A program made the position numbers and the translations under genes. The notes beneath the pieces were generated by a model. The model made no database searches. It was given only the letters and a program-made list of their open reading frames with translations, and was not told the DNA's origin. From positions 1 to 40,923 of the forward strand of contig JAMPII010000019.1 of the NCBI GenBank assembly GCA_023662835.1: a stretch of DNA of 40,923 nt, read 5' to 3'. This document shows, piece after piece, positions 17,372 to 26,955 of the stretch (position 1 is the first letter of the stretch; every line of letters begins with the position of its first letter). This DNA comes from Muribaculaceae bacterium (GTDB lineage: Bacteria > Bacteroidota > Bacteroidia > Bacteroidales > Muribaculaceae).

Positions 17372-20341
17372 TTATTTGCGTAACGATTCGAGAAATTCTA
17401 TTTCGACAATACGTAATTCGTGGTTGGTTTTGTCGCCTCCTTCAGCTTTGAACAAGTCGAGTTCGCCGGCGGCGGGTTCCACAACCTCAACAATCTGGCC
17501 GAAGGCGTCGCTATCGGCCGCCGTGCCTTTAAGTTTGATTGTATAGAAACGCGATAGAACCGGTCGCAGATTAAGATGCACGTAGCCAAGCGAACGATCT
17601 GTTTCTCCGCTCCAAACCAGTTTGTCGTCGGCATATATTTCAAGCGGATATGAGCGCTGACGCCAACCTGTAAGTTTCACGCAAATGTCGTCGATTTCGG
17701 CAGGACGTTCAAGTTCGTAGGTAATCCAGGCCGTTTCAGCGCGACCGTCGTTTCGCCATTCGCTCAACTCATTGTCGTCGTAGCTTTGGATAGTTTTGTC
17801 GGAAGCGTAGCCGGCCTTGGCTGATTTTACTTTAACATCCACCTTTTTGTCGTAATATGAAGGAGTAAGCGGAGTTTCACCACGGTCAAGCTTGCATTTT
17901 AAAGCTGTGGCCGGGTTGTGAGCCGACAATCCATTTTTCACTTCAACCGGAATTGTCGCGAATTCAACCGACTCCGATCCAAGACCGTCGGCTGTTGCCG
18001 TGACTTTAACATTACCCGGTTCGAAGCCGCCGCGAACAAGCACACGTGTTATGCCGCATTCAACCGGAAGTTCCTTTGCAAGCGCAAAATTGTTTTCGCC
18101 TTGCGCTACACCGCCGCGCCATTCTGCCGGCCCTTCTAGCGAGAATGATATCATATTGTTGGCCAATGGGCAGCGCTGTCCGGTAGAATCTACAACCTCA
18201 ACTTGAACCATCGCAATGTCGGCACCGTCTGCATATGTTCCTTCTGGACCTTGCATTAGGGTGAGCTTCAGCGATTTTGGCTCTCCAACGGTGTGTTTCG
18301 AAGCGCGGCTAAGTTCCTTGCCGGCAGTGTCGTAGCTTACAGCTTCAACAACTCCTGGCTCCCATGCTATGCTGTCGAATGTGAAAAGGAATTCATAGTC
18401 GCGTTTTCCCTTTCCTTTCGATTTGCCATTAACGAACAATTCAACATTGTTGCCAGTTGAAACAACATAAACCGGTTTAACAACTTCGGGAGTGTAGTTC
18501 CAATGACCAATTATATAAGATGAATGTTTTTCAACATCAACCCATCCGTCCCACATCACTTTGTGGACGTAATATGCATCCTTTGGAATGCGCATTGGGT
18601 CGACAACACCGCTACGGCGATAGTTCTCAGCACCGCGACAGTGGGTTTGGGTGTCTGAAAATATAATTTTTGCGCCGCCGGAATTTACGCGTCGTCCTGT
18701 GCCAGGACGCTCACGATAGAAGTCGTACCAACGGCGAACCATTTCAATAGCCAGTTGGTCTTGATTCTGATTGTATGCACTTGCATCAGCGTTGCGGTAG
18801 AGCGGGCCGTCGCCATGTTTGTGGTAGGGATAGCTCCAGTCGTCCCAGTATTTACGTAAGCCTTCGTCGCGGCAATATTCTGTTTGCACCATTGGATGAT
18901 GCTCGCTTTTGTTAACATAAAGCATCTCCCCTCCATATTCGGCTTCGCGGATGTCGAGCATCTCGCGCGAGCCGATTGCGCGTCCGCCGTAGGGGTCGTA
19001 TTTGTCGCGAATAGCACGCATTTCGAGCATGTGGTCACGGCTAATCGATTCATTGCCTGATTCGTAGAAGATTACACTCGGGTGATTGCGGAAGTAGATA
19101 ATCATGTCGCGCATCAGTTCGGTGCGCTGACCCCAACGGCGTCCGGTTACATCCTTCTCCGAGTCGCCGGCGGGCAACATTTGCATAACACCTACGCGGT
19201 CGCACGACTCGGCATCTTGCTTCCAGGCAGTCACGTGCATCCAGCGGAAGAAGTTGGCATTATGGTCGATGAGCATTCCGTTTGAATAGTCGCTCATCCA
19301 TGGTGGCACTGACATACCTACGCCCGGCCATTCGTTGCTCGTACGTTGGGCATAACCTTTCATTTGTAGCACACGGTCATTGAGCCATATCATACCGTTT
19401 CCGAAGCGAGTTTTGCGGAAACCTGTTCGGGTAACTACTTCATCGATCGTTTTTCCGTTGATTGTCAGAGCAGTTTTAACGTCATACAGATACCCGTAAC
19501 CCCAGCTCCAGAAGTGTAGATCGGATAATTTGTCGGATGCTTTCACTATGGCTGTTGCTCCGGGGGCAATTGAAACGGCATCACTGCTGAATTTTCCAAT
19601 GGTTTTACCGTCAAGGTCGACAACTTCAACCGTATAGCCGACATTAACCGGTTTATCCGATTCATTACGAACTTCTGATTCAGCATTGATTATGGCTGTG
19701 CGACTGTTAACTTCGATATCGGTAGCATAAACATACACACCGGTGGTTTTCAGGTTGCTGTAAAGAGGCAACGTTTGATAAACGTTGTCGGTTACGTGTA
19801 GCCAAACATTTTTTGGAATGCCACCGTAGTTGGCGTTAAAGTTTTTGTCGTTCCATTGGTAGCGTTGGTTTGTTTCGCGTTCACGGTATGCCCAATTGTT
19901 GTCGGTGCGTACGGCAATAATGTTTTCGCCATTATAGTTAATAAAAGGGGTGAGGTCGAATCCGACAGCCATTACGCCGTTTTCGTGGAAGCCTAGATGA
20001 TGACCGTTGAGATAGAAGTCGGCGCCCATTCGAACACCTTCGAACTCGGCAAATACCTTTTTCCCTTTTGCATCCTTTGGCAAACGGAAATGTTTACGAT
20101 ACCAAGCAATAGTGTCGGTGAGTTCTGCAATGGGAATTTTAAACGCTTCATCTTCGTTAAAAGCATGTGGCAGGGTAACACGTTTCCAGTCGTTGTCGTT
20201 GAAACTTCTCTTTTCAGCTCCATTAAAATCGCCGATTTGAAGTTTCCAGTCGCTGTTGAAATTATATTTTTCACGAGCCGAGACGGAAACTCCCATTGAA
20301 GCTATCAACGCAACAATAGTCAGAAGTTTAGTTATTTTCAT
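17372..20341 (-). CDS. Glycoside hydrolase family 2 protein (beta-galactosidase-like)
   Basis: A 989-aa periplasmic or surface enzyme with a signal peptide (cleavage near VSA, residue 22). Order of domains: GH2 sugar-binding jelly roll (about 30-215), immunoglobulin-like domain (to about 305), and TIM barrel (about 305-600) with the acid/base Glu in SGNES (near 427) and probable nucleophile in QTEYC (near 485). Ig-like domains follow (about 615-800, DUF4982-type), then a C-terminal galactose-binding-like beta-sandwich (about 830-975). GH2 members act on beta-galactosides, glucuronides or mannosides; the substrate cannot be fixed here. It has its own promoter and leads a two-gene operon with the SGNH hydrolase. 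Confidence 0.9.
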   Translation of the reverse strand: MKITKLLTIVALIASMGVSVSAREKYNFNSDWKLQIGDFNGAEKRSFNDNDWKRVTLPHAFNEDEAFKIPIAELTDTIAWYRKHFRLPKDAKGKKVFAEFEGVRMGADFYLNGHHLGFHENGVMAVGFDLTPFINYNGENIIAVRTDNNWAYRERETNQRYQWNDKNFNANYGGIPKNVWLHVTDNVYQTLPLYSNLKTTGVYVYATDIEVNSRTAIINAESEVRNESDKPVNVGYTVEVVDLDGKTIGKFSSDAVSIAPGATAIVKASDKLSDLHFWSWGYGYLYDVKTALTINGKTIDEVVTRTGFRKTRFGNGMIWLNDRVLQMKGYAQRTSNEWPGVGMSVPPWMSDYSNGMLIDHNANFFRWMHVTAWKQDAESCDRVGVMQMLPAGDSEKDVTGRRWGQRTELMRDMIIYFRNHPSVIFYESGNESISRDHMLEMRAIRDKYDPYGGRAIGSREMLDIREAEYGGEMLYVNKSEHHPMVQTEYCRDEGLRKYWDDWSYPYHKHGDGPLYRNADASAYNQNQDQLAIEMVRRWYDFYRERPGTGRRVNSGGAKIIFSDTQTHCRGAENYRRSGVVDPMRIPKDAYYVHKVMWDGWVDVEKHSSYIIGHWNYTPEVVKPVYVVSTGNNVELFVNGKSKGKGKRDYEFLFTFDSIAWEPGVVEAVSYDTAGKELSRASKHTVGEPKSLKLTLMQGPEGTYADGADIAMVQVEVVDSTGQRCPLANNMISFSLEGPAEWRGGVAQGENNFALAKELPVECGITRVLVRGGFEPGNVKVTATADGLGSESVEFATIPVEVKNGLSAHNPATALKCKLDRGETPLTPSYYDKKVDVKVKSAKAGYASDKTIQSYDDNELSEWRNDGRAETAWITYELERPAEIDDICVKLTGWRQRSYPLEIYADDKLVWSGETDRSLGYVHLNLRPVLSRFYTIKLKGTAADSDAFGQIVEVVEPAAGELDLFKAEGGDKTNHELRIVEIEFLESLRK

Positions 20342-20381
20342 GGTTTGTTTGTAATAAAATAGATTTAGGTTGTTTGCCTCA

Positions 20382-20412
20382 CAAAGGTATAAATAAACTG
20401 AGTAAAATCAAA
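20382..20412 (-). promoter_or_regulatory. Promoter of the GH2 operon
   Basis: On the minus strand TTTG (20412-20409), 19 bases, TACCTTTG (20389-20382). The -33 box overlaps the last codons of cysK. The start would be near 20375, 34 bases before the GH2 ATG. Confidence 0.75.
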
Positions 20413-21355
20413 GCGGATATTCGTCGAAGGCGTATAGTACTGTCGACAGATAGCGTTCGCCGGTATCGGGCAACAATGCAACTATGGTTTTACCCGAGTT
20501 CTCTTCCTTTTTTGCCAATTGTATGGCTGCATACAGAGCGCATCCCGACGAAATTCCAACAAGCAAACCTTCTTCTTTTGCGAGCATGCGCGATGCCTTT
20601 ATTGCGTCGTTGTCGTCAACGGGGATAATCTGATCGATAACGCTTGCGTTATAGTTCTTTGGAACGAACCCGGCACCGATACCCTGAATTTTGTGAGGGC
20701 CGGGGTTGCCTCCCGATAATACAGGTGAGCCGGCGGGCTCAGCAGCAATGGCTTTGATTCTGGGGTTATATTCTTTTAACCGTTCAGCTGTTCCGCTAAC
20801 TGTTCCCCCAGTGCCAACGCCAGCTACAAATATGTCGATTTTTCCTGCTGTGTCGTTCCATATTTCCTCGGCTGTCGTGCGCTTATGTGCAGACGGATTG
20901 GCCGGATTATCGAATTGTTGCAGGATTATGGAACCGGGTATTTGTTCTTTTAATTCATTAGCAACGCGTATCGCACCTTTCATTCCTTCGCTACCCGGGG
21001 TGAGAACTACGTTTGCGCCCAGAGCTTTCAGCAAGCTCTGCCTTTCTTTGCTCATTGTTTCAGGCATTGTAAGCGTCAGCTTGTAGCCTTTAACCGATGA
21101 AACCCAAGCCAACCCTATGCCGGTGTTACCGCTGGTTGGCTCAATTATTGTTGCTCCCGGCTTTAGCAAACCTTTCTTTTCTGCATCCTCTATCATTGAC
21201 AATGCCACACGATCCTTTACGCTGCCGCCGGGATTGAAGTATTCGAGTTTAACTATTAAATGAGCCTTAAGGCCTTCCGATTTTTCTATTTTATGAAGTT
21301 CTAGCAATGGGGTGTTGCCAATCAATTCTGTTAAACTGTTGTATATACGTGCCAT
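20408..21355 (-). CDS. cysK: Cysteine synthase A
   Basis: O-acetylserine sulfhydrylase, the PLP enzyme making L-cysteine from O-acetylserine and sulfide. The 315-aa protein shows the PLP lysine in GGSVKDR (K47), the substrate loop PTSGNTG, the phosphate-binding GVGTGGT and the C-terminal [11 protein letters not shown]. Length is normal. It has a consensus promoter and no terminator before the GH2 gene, so some read-through into the GH2 operon is possible. It sits within a carbohydrate region but looks like an ordinary housekeeping gene. Confidence 0.96.
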   Translation of the reverse strand: MARIYNSLTELIGNTPLLELHKIEKSEGLKAHLIVKLEYFNPGGSVKDRVALSMIEDAEKKGLLKPGATIIEPTSGNTGIGLAWVSSVKGYKLTLTMPETMSKERQSLLKALGANVVLTPGSEGMKGAIRVANELKEQIPGSIILQQFDNPANPSAHKRTTAEEIWNDTAGKIDIFVAGVGTGGTVSGTAERLKEYNPRIKAIAAEPAGSPVLSGGNPGPHKIQGIGAGFVPKNYNASVIDQIIPVDDNDAIKASRMLAKEEGLLVGISSGCALYAAIQLAKKEENSGKTIVALLPDTGERYLSTVLYAFDEYPL

Positions 21356-21383
21356 AAGTTGAAAGTTTGGTTCGATTCAGCCA

Positions 21384-21415
21384 CAAAATTAGCTATCCTG
21401 TTAAATACAAACAAA
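21384..21415 (-). promoter_or_regulatory. Promoter of cysK
   Basis: On the minus strand TTTG (21415-21412), 20 bases, TAATTTTG (21391-21384). The start would be near 21377. Confidence 0.75.
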
Positions 21416-21583
21416 GACGAGCAAGGTAGATATTAATCTATGGTAGTTAAAAGTTGCAAAAATTATGACTGTAATCACCTTTTGGCGAAGTTTAATTGTT
21501 TAAGAAGTTAAAAGGTTGTTTAAAAACAAAAGAAAAAATGACCGGTTATCAGATGGATATTTTGAACAAATAAAATTACTTAC

Positions 21584-22936
21584 ATGGTAAACAAGGTAAA
21601 ACCCGATTTGGGCTTCTGGAAGCTCTGGAATCTTAGCTTCGGCTTTTTTGGTGTACAGATAGCTTATGCGCTGCAGAGTGCCAACATTTCACGAATATTT
21701 GCGACATTAGGCGCCGACCCCCATGAGTTGAGTTATTTCTGGATTTTGCCGCCGTTGGCCGGCTTGATCATACAGCCAATAGTAGGTAGTATGAGCGACC
21801 GTACGTGGAATCGCTTTGGCCGTCGTTTGCCGTATTTGCTTTTTGGAGCAATTATGGCAGTAATCGTAATGGCATTGTTGCCTAACGCCGGAAGTTTCCA
21901 TCTGGCAGTTTCAGGCGCTTTGATATTTGGCGCATGTGCGCTTATGTTTCTCGATTTGTCGATTAACATATCAATGCAGCCTTTTAAAATGCTTGTAGGC
22001 GATATGGTGAACGAAAAGCAAAAAGGTTTGGCCTATTCAATACAAAGTTTTTTGTGTAATGCAGGGTCGGTAGTCGGTTTTATTTTCCCGTTTGTGCTGG
22101 CTTGGATGGGTGTAAGCAATATTGCTGAAGGGAATAAGGTGCCTGATTCAGTGACATATTCTTTTTACGGCGGGGCGCTGATTCTGATTATCTGTGTTAT
22201 TTATACTTTTGTAAAAGTTCGGGAAATGCCGCCCAAGAAGTACGCTGAATATCACGGTATAACTGAAAATGAAAATTCGAAAGACGATAAGAGCGATTTT
22301 ATCAGCCTCCTTGTAAAAGCTCCTAAAGTGTTCTGGACGGTAGGCCTTGTTCAATTTTTCTGTTGGGCAGCATTCATGTACATGTGGACCTATAATGCCG
22401 GAGCTGTAGCCGAACAGGCTTTTGGTTGGAACCATACACAGGGTACGCAAGTACTCAATTATCAAGAAGCGGCTAACTGGAATGGCATTCTGTTTGCAGT
22501 TCAGGCTGTTGGTTCAGTAGTCTGGGCTGCCCTGCTTCCTAGATTTAAAAATCGCAGACTAGCTTATTGTATCAGCCTATTGATTGGTGGTCTCGGTTTT
22601 ATATCAACATTCTTCTTCCACGACAAATGGATGCTCTTCCTGAGCTACTTTCTCGTTGGAACTGCATGGGCTGCTATGTTGGCTTTGCCTTTCACCATAC
22701 TGACAAATTCAATCAGCGGCAAACATATGGGCGCATATCTTGGTCTGTTTAACGGGACAATAACCATACCGCAAATTGTTGCTGCGGTTCTCGGTGGTGT
22801 GATATTCTCATTGTTTGGTGGCCAATATCAGACCTATATGATTGTGTTTGCCGGTGTGCTTTTGATAATAGGAGCCTTCTGTGTTTTCGCTATAAAGGAG
22901 ACATATGCTGAAGCGCATGTCTCGTCGGAGCAGTAA
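21584..22936 (+). CDS. MFS sugar transporter (SLC45/GPH-like)
   Basis: A 450-aa inner-membrane protein with 12 predicted helices. The N-terminus ([21 protein letters not shown]) and the loop after TM2, [19 protein letters not shown], are typical of the SLC45/glycoside-pentoside-hexuronide symporter group that imports di- or oligosaccharides with protons. The upstream 228 bases hold three GTTTAA repeats (21490, 21498, 21518) but no recognisable -33/-7 pair. It converges on the GH115 gene, with only 6 bases between the stops and no terminator visible. A role in importing sugars released by the neighbouring glycosidases is inferred. Confidence 0.85.
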   Translation: MVNKVKPDLGFWKLWNLSFGFFGVQIAYALQSANISRIFATLGADPHELSYFWILPPLAGLIIQPIVGSMSDRTWNRFGRRLPYLLFGAIMAVIVMALLPNAGSFHLAVSGALIFGACALMFLDLSINISMQPFKMLVGDMVNEKQKGLAYSIQSFLCNAGSVVGFIFPFVLAWMGVSNIAEGNKVPDSVTYSFYGGALILIICVIYTFVKVREMPPKKYAEYHGITENENSKDDKSDFISLLVKAPKVFWTVGLVQFFCWAAFMYMWTYNAGAVAEQAFGWNHTQGTQVLNYQEAANWNGILFAVQAVGSVVWAALLPRFKNRRLAYCISLLIGGLGFISTFFFHDKWMLFLSYFLVGTAWAAMLALPFTILTNSISGKHMGAYLGLFNGTITIPQIVAAVLGGVIFSLFGGQYQTYMIVFAGVLLIIGAFCVFAIKETYAEAHVSSEQ

Positions 22937-22942
22937 ATTACG

Positions 22943-25465
22943 CTATTGAATTCCGGTAGGTAATAAATAGAATTTCCGGCCTTTCTTAGTGTCGATCATC
23001 CACTGGTCAACTACGATGTGTTTGTCGAGAGCCGTAATTTTTAGCGTATGCGAACCTATTGATAGTTCCGGCAATTCAACAGTGCGCAATGCCTGTCCGC
23101 GAAGCACATTCAGCTTCCACCTTTCGGAGCGGAAAGGTTCTTTAAGGCTGAATTCAATGGGCGTACCGTTGTCTATTGTCACGCTATAACGAATATCGCC
23201 ATTGTCGGTTGAGTGAGTTGGAATCATTGCGATTGTCAGTTGCGGTTCTTTCATGGGTTCATCGACACTGAATTCATAGGTCAAACTACTCCCTTTTCCC
23301 AACTCAACGGCCCTGTTACTATGGCCAAGCATATCAATAGCACGGATTTTTCCGTTGCTGTTTCTGTATGAACTTGCATCAGAGGTGATTATTCCGTAGT
23401 GGCTGGGCGACTGGGTTTGTGCGGACGGTTCTTGTGCTAACCAGTGTTCAATTTCGCTATCGGTAAGTAGGACAGGTAGGGCCGGAGCGCCTGCAACCGG
23501 TAGGTTGCGCGGACTCATATCCATCGACCTTTGCCATTTACCGCCGGTCATTTTGTTGTTGTAATATTCGGTCAAGCGCCTTATATTCTGATATGCGTTT
23601 TGGCTTTTGGCCGCAGCAATTAAGGCGATGTTATCGCTCCCTGATGCGTACTGACGGGAGCGCTGAGCTTCAAGCATTTTTACTGCGTTGTTGGCCGCTG
23701 AAGCTACAGGGTATTTTATAGCAGCGAAAAATGCATCGTGCAGTTGTGGTGTAATCTCTGTTTCAACACTATCGACTACCGCAGCAATCTGAAGGAATTC
23801 ATTCATGTAACGGTCGGCCTCCGAGCCGAATTCCGAGAAGCTGAATTCAGTGTTTGACACAGGACTTAAGCCTCTGTTGAAAAGTTTTTTATCAACCTCG
23901 ACTTGACTCCAGCCCATAAATTCGGGCCGGCGCTGGGCACAGAGTTGATAATATTTGCGTAAAGCCGGGTATAAACGTTTAGCTGCCTTTCGGCCGAAGT
24001 TGGTAGTTAACCATGACTCAAGATGTTTGCCAACATTTTCCGATTCGACGCTATTAATGTTCCAGGCCAGATCGAGAAACAACTCAAGATCGTAGGCCGC
24101 GGTCTTAGGATCGTGAACGTTCGCAATCCATAGCTTGCGAACATTGTGGTTGTAGGCATTAGTCAGCTCATTATAAATCAGTCCCGGCTGGGTCGTAGTG
24201 AGCCATAGATAATCGTGGGGGCGTCCCCAATAGCTGAGATGATAGTAAATTCCGCCACCACCTATCCGTTTTTGTTCGTCGACGTTGGAAAGGCGTGTGA
24301 TATAGCCGTAGTTGTCGTCGCACCACATCAATGTTACGTACTCTGGAACTGCCAGTCCCAATTCGTACAAATCCAGTACCTCCTTGTATGGCACGAAAAC
24401 CTGCATCTGTTTTTCCGGGGCACCGATGTATATTGATAGAAGTTGCTGTTGGTCGTTAATAACAAGCTGGAGGGCATCGAATTTCTCCTTTGTTGTTTTC
24501 ACGCCTTCCATCGAACCATCGTGAATACCACGCATACCTATTGTGAAGATGTTTCCTCCACTCGAGTTCCTCACCTGCTGCAGACGCTCAATCCAGTAGT
24601 TTTGTACAGCATCGCGATTGGTGATATAATTGAAGGCTCCTCGCTCCTTAACGTCCCATTCATCGACATTGTTGCGCAACAGAGGTTCGCAATGCGATGT
24701 GCCAACGGCTATGCCGCAGCTGTCGGCAACAAGTTTGTTGTCCGGATTTTTAAAAAATGCTTCGGTGCCCGGGTGCATGGCAGGCCAAACAGCGTTAGCT
24801 CTCAAACGCATAAGCAGCTTGAATACTTCCTTGTTCGTTTTCGGACCGATGGTGCCCGATTTGTTTGGCTCGAAAGTAGTGGCACTCCAAGGGCGTATAC
24901 TCCAGTCTTCGTCGTTGATAAATATGCCACGAAACTCGACGGAGGCTCCCTGTGTGGTTTGGTAATCAGCGGGAATTGTAAGCTTGTTTTTAGAAACAGG
25001 AATAACGTCGCCCCACCATATCCACGGACTGACACCAGCCAAGCGCGATAGCTCAAGCAAGCCGTAGGCAGTTCCTCTGCCGTTAGTTCCACTGACCAAT
25101 ATCTTTCCGTTATACAGGCGGATATCGAAGCCGTCAATTAAAGTGTCGAGCTGAGCAACCGGTACTCCAGCTCGCTCTAAAACTTTGCGTTGCGATTTCG
25201 AAAGTCGGTTAAGCTGGGCTGCAATTATTGTAGCATTATTTTTTTTATTGGATTTTACGGCCTCTGTTCCTGTGACAGCTTGTATGTCGGAACAGAACAT
25301 ATCAAATGCTGTGCCTACTACAAGGTCGGTTTCTGAATCAAAATATACGCTGACGGGTTTACTGTTGTCGAACCATACAACATCCTTGGCATTAGCCGAT
25401 AATATAAATAAAGATGATATGGTTGCAACAAATATGGATTTAAGGCATAGGTTTGAGTCGTTCAT
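22943..25465 (-). CDS. Glycoside hydrolase family 115 (alpha-glucuronidase-like)
   Basis: GH115 enzymes release (4-O-methyl-)glucuronic acid from glucuronoxylan or arabinogalactan side chains. The 840-aa protein has a signal peptide (cleavage near ANA, residue 26), an N-terminal beta domain, and a TIM-barrel core opening with EFRGIFINDED and including RANAVWPAMHPG. A helical region follows, then a C-terminal beta-sandwich from about 690. It starts 13 bases after the uxaA stop and is the last gene of the hexuronate operon, linking the extracytoplasmic release of uronic acid to its catabolism. Exact substrate is not known. Confidence 0.86.
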   Translation of the reverse strand: MNDSNLCLKSIFVATISSLFILSANAKDVVWFDNSKPVSVYFDSETDLVVGTAFDMFCSDIQAVTGTEAVKSNKKNNATIIAAQLNRLSKSQRKVLERAGVPVAQLDTLIDGFDIRLYNGKILVSGTNGRGTAYGLLELSRLAGVSPWIWWGDVIPVSKNKLTIPADYQTTQGASVEFRGIFINDEDWSIRPWSATTFEPNKSGTIGPKTNKEVFKLLMRLRANAVWPAMHPGTEAFFKNPDNKLVADSCGIAVGTSHCEPLLRNNVDEWDVKERGAFNYITNRDAVQNYWIERLQQVRNSSGGNIFTIGMRGIHDGSMEGVKTTKEKFDALQLVINDQQQLLSIYIGAPEKQMQVFVPYKEVLDLYELGLAVPEYVTLMWCDDNYGYITRLSNVDEQKRIGGGGIYYHLSYWGRPHDYLWLTTTQPGLIYNELTNAYNHNVRKLWIANVHDPKTAAYDLELFLDLAWNINSVESENVGKHLESWLTTNFGRKAAKRLYPALRKYYQLCAQRRPEFMGWSQVEVDKKLFNRGLSPVSNTEFSFSEFGSEADRYMNEFLQIAAVVDSVETEITPQLHDAFFAAIKYPVASAANNAVKMLEAQRSRQYASGSDNIALIAAAKSQNAYQNIRRLTEYYNNKMTGGKWQRSMDMSPRNLPVAGAPALPVLLTDSEIEHWLAQEPSAQTQSPSHYGIITSDASSYRNSNGKIRAIDMLGHSNRAVELGKGSSLTYEFSVDEPMKEPQLTIAMIPTHSTDNGDIRYSVTIDNGTPIEFSLKEPFRSERWKLNVLRGQALRTVELPELSIGSHTLKITALDKHIVVDQWMIDTKKGRKFYLLPTGIQ

Positions 25466-25478
25466 GGAATATATAAGT

Positions 25479-26927
25479 TTATAGCGTTACGCCGGTTTTG
25501 AATATAGCTATTTCTTTTGCCGACGCTAACTCGTTTTTGGCTTTAGCACCATTGGCTGTCGCTATGATAAGCTGCATTAATTCGTCGGTGGCTTTATCGC
25601 GGCTTAATCCTGATAGAAGGCGCCCGGCATCGAAATCAATCCAATGGCGTTTAGAGTTGGCAAGCTGCGTGTTAGTGGATATTTTTAATGTAGGAACAGC
25701 TGTGCCGAACGGTGTTCCGCGTCCGGTTGTGAACAAAACCATATGGCAACCCGACAAGGCCAGAGCTGTTGATGCAACCAAATCGTTACCGGGCGCGTTT
25801 AGTAGATTCAAACCTGATTGCTTGCTTTTTTGTGCGTAAGCCAGCACATCGGTCACATGAGCCGACCCGCCTTTCTGAACACACCCCAGCGATTTTTCCT
25901 CAAGGGTTGTTATTCCTCCGGCTTTATTGCCAGGCGACGGATTTTCATAGATAGGTTGGTCGGCACGGCGGAAATAGTCCTTGAAATTATTTATCAGTTC
26001 TACTGTACGGTTGAATATGGTTTTATCTATGGCGCGATTCATAAGAATAGTTTCGGCACCGAACATTTCTGGCACTTCTGTTAAAATTGTCGTTGCACCG
26101 CATGTAACCAACTTGTCGGACAAACGCCCTAGTAACGGGTTGGCGGTTATGCCAGAGAATCCGTCGGAGCCGCCGCATTTCAATCCAATGCGTAGTTTGC
26201 TGATTGGAACGACTGTACGCTTATCGTGCGACATGTTGCTGATTAGCTGACTGCAAATCTCAAATCCGGCACTAACCTCGTCGTCGACTTCTTGTGCTGT
26301 CAGAAAGCGGACGCGGTCGGGGTCGTAGCTGTTCATCTCTTCCTTCAGCTTTGAAATCTGGTTGTTTTCGCATCCGAGCCCAAGAACCAGAACTCCGCCG
26401 GCATTAGGGTGCATGGCCAAGGCCGCCAAGGCTGCTCGTGTATTAGCGAGGTCATCGCCCAGTTGCGAGCACCCGTAGTTGTGGGAAAATACGCGGATAT
26501 CATCGATATTGTTGGCCGATAGTTCGTTGCGCAAGCGTGTTGCAATTAGGTTTGCCTGCGAATTTACGCATCCTACGGTTGGTATTATCCACAGCTCGTT
26601 GCGTATGCCAACGTCGCCATTTTTGCGTACATAGCCATTGAACGTTAATTTACACTCTTTGGCTTCTAGGTTTATTGCTGACTCAGACGGACAGTAGGTG
26701 TATTCCAAATTTTCGCCAAGATTTGTTGCCAGATTTTGTGAATGGACCCATTCGCCCTCCTTGATTGGATGGGTAGCGTGGCCAATCGGGAATCCGTATT
26801 TTATAATATTTTCTCCTTGAGCTATGTCGCGAAGCGCAATTTTATGACCGCGTGGTGCTATTGGATCGTTGTCGACAAGTATTACAGCCACATTATCGTC
26901 GGGGTGAATCCGGATCAGTCGTTCCAT
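25479..26927 (-). CDS. uxaA: Altronate dehydratase
   Basis: UxaA removes water from D-altronate to give 2-keto-3-deoxygluconate. I use the ATG at 26927 (MERLIRIHPDDN, 482 aa), 28 bases after the uxaB stop; the longer reading from 27119 overlaps uxaB by 164 bases with non-family sequence. The N-terminal SAF domain (1-80, IHPDDNVAV and RGHKIAL) is followed by the dehydratase core with NYGCSQLGDD, VLGLGCENN and KCGGSDGFSGITANP, containing the metal-binding residues. Length is close to the usual 495 aa. Confidence 0.95.
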   Translation of the reverse strand: MERLIRIHPDDNVAVILVDNDPIAPRGHKIALRDIAQGENIIKYGFPIGHATHPIKEGEWVHSQNLATNLGENLEYTYCPSESAINLEAKECKLTFNGYVRKNGDVGIRNELWIIPTVGCVNSQANLIATRLRNELSANNIDDIRVFSHNYGCSQLGDDLANTRAALAALAMHPNAGGVLVLGLGCENNQISKLKEEMNSYDPDRVRFLTAQEVDDEVSAGFEICSQLISNMSHDKRTVVPISKLRIGLKCGGSDGFSGITANPLLGRLSDKLVTCGATTILTEVPEMFGAETILMNRAIDKTIFNRTVELINNFKDYFRRADQPIYENPSPGNKAGGITTLEEKSLGCVQKGGSAHVTDVLAYAQKSKQSGLNLLNAPGNDLVASTALALSGCHMVLFTTGRGTPFGTAVPTLKISTNTQLANSKRHWIDFDAGRLLSGLSRDKATDELMQLIIATANGAKAKNELASAKEIAIFKTGVTL

Positions 26928-26955
26928 TGTTTGTGTTGTCTTTTGCGCGTGTTGA

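Noticed and set aside
24443..25051. 202-codon + strand open frame inside the GH115 gene
   Set aside because: Antisense shadow of a well-supported gene; no recognisable motif or ribosome binding site.
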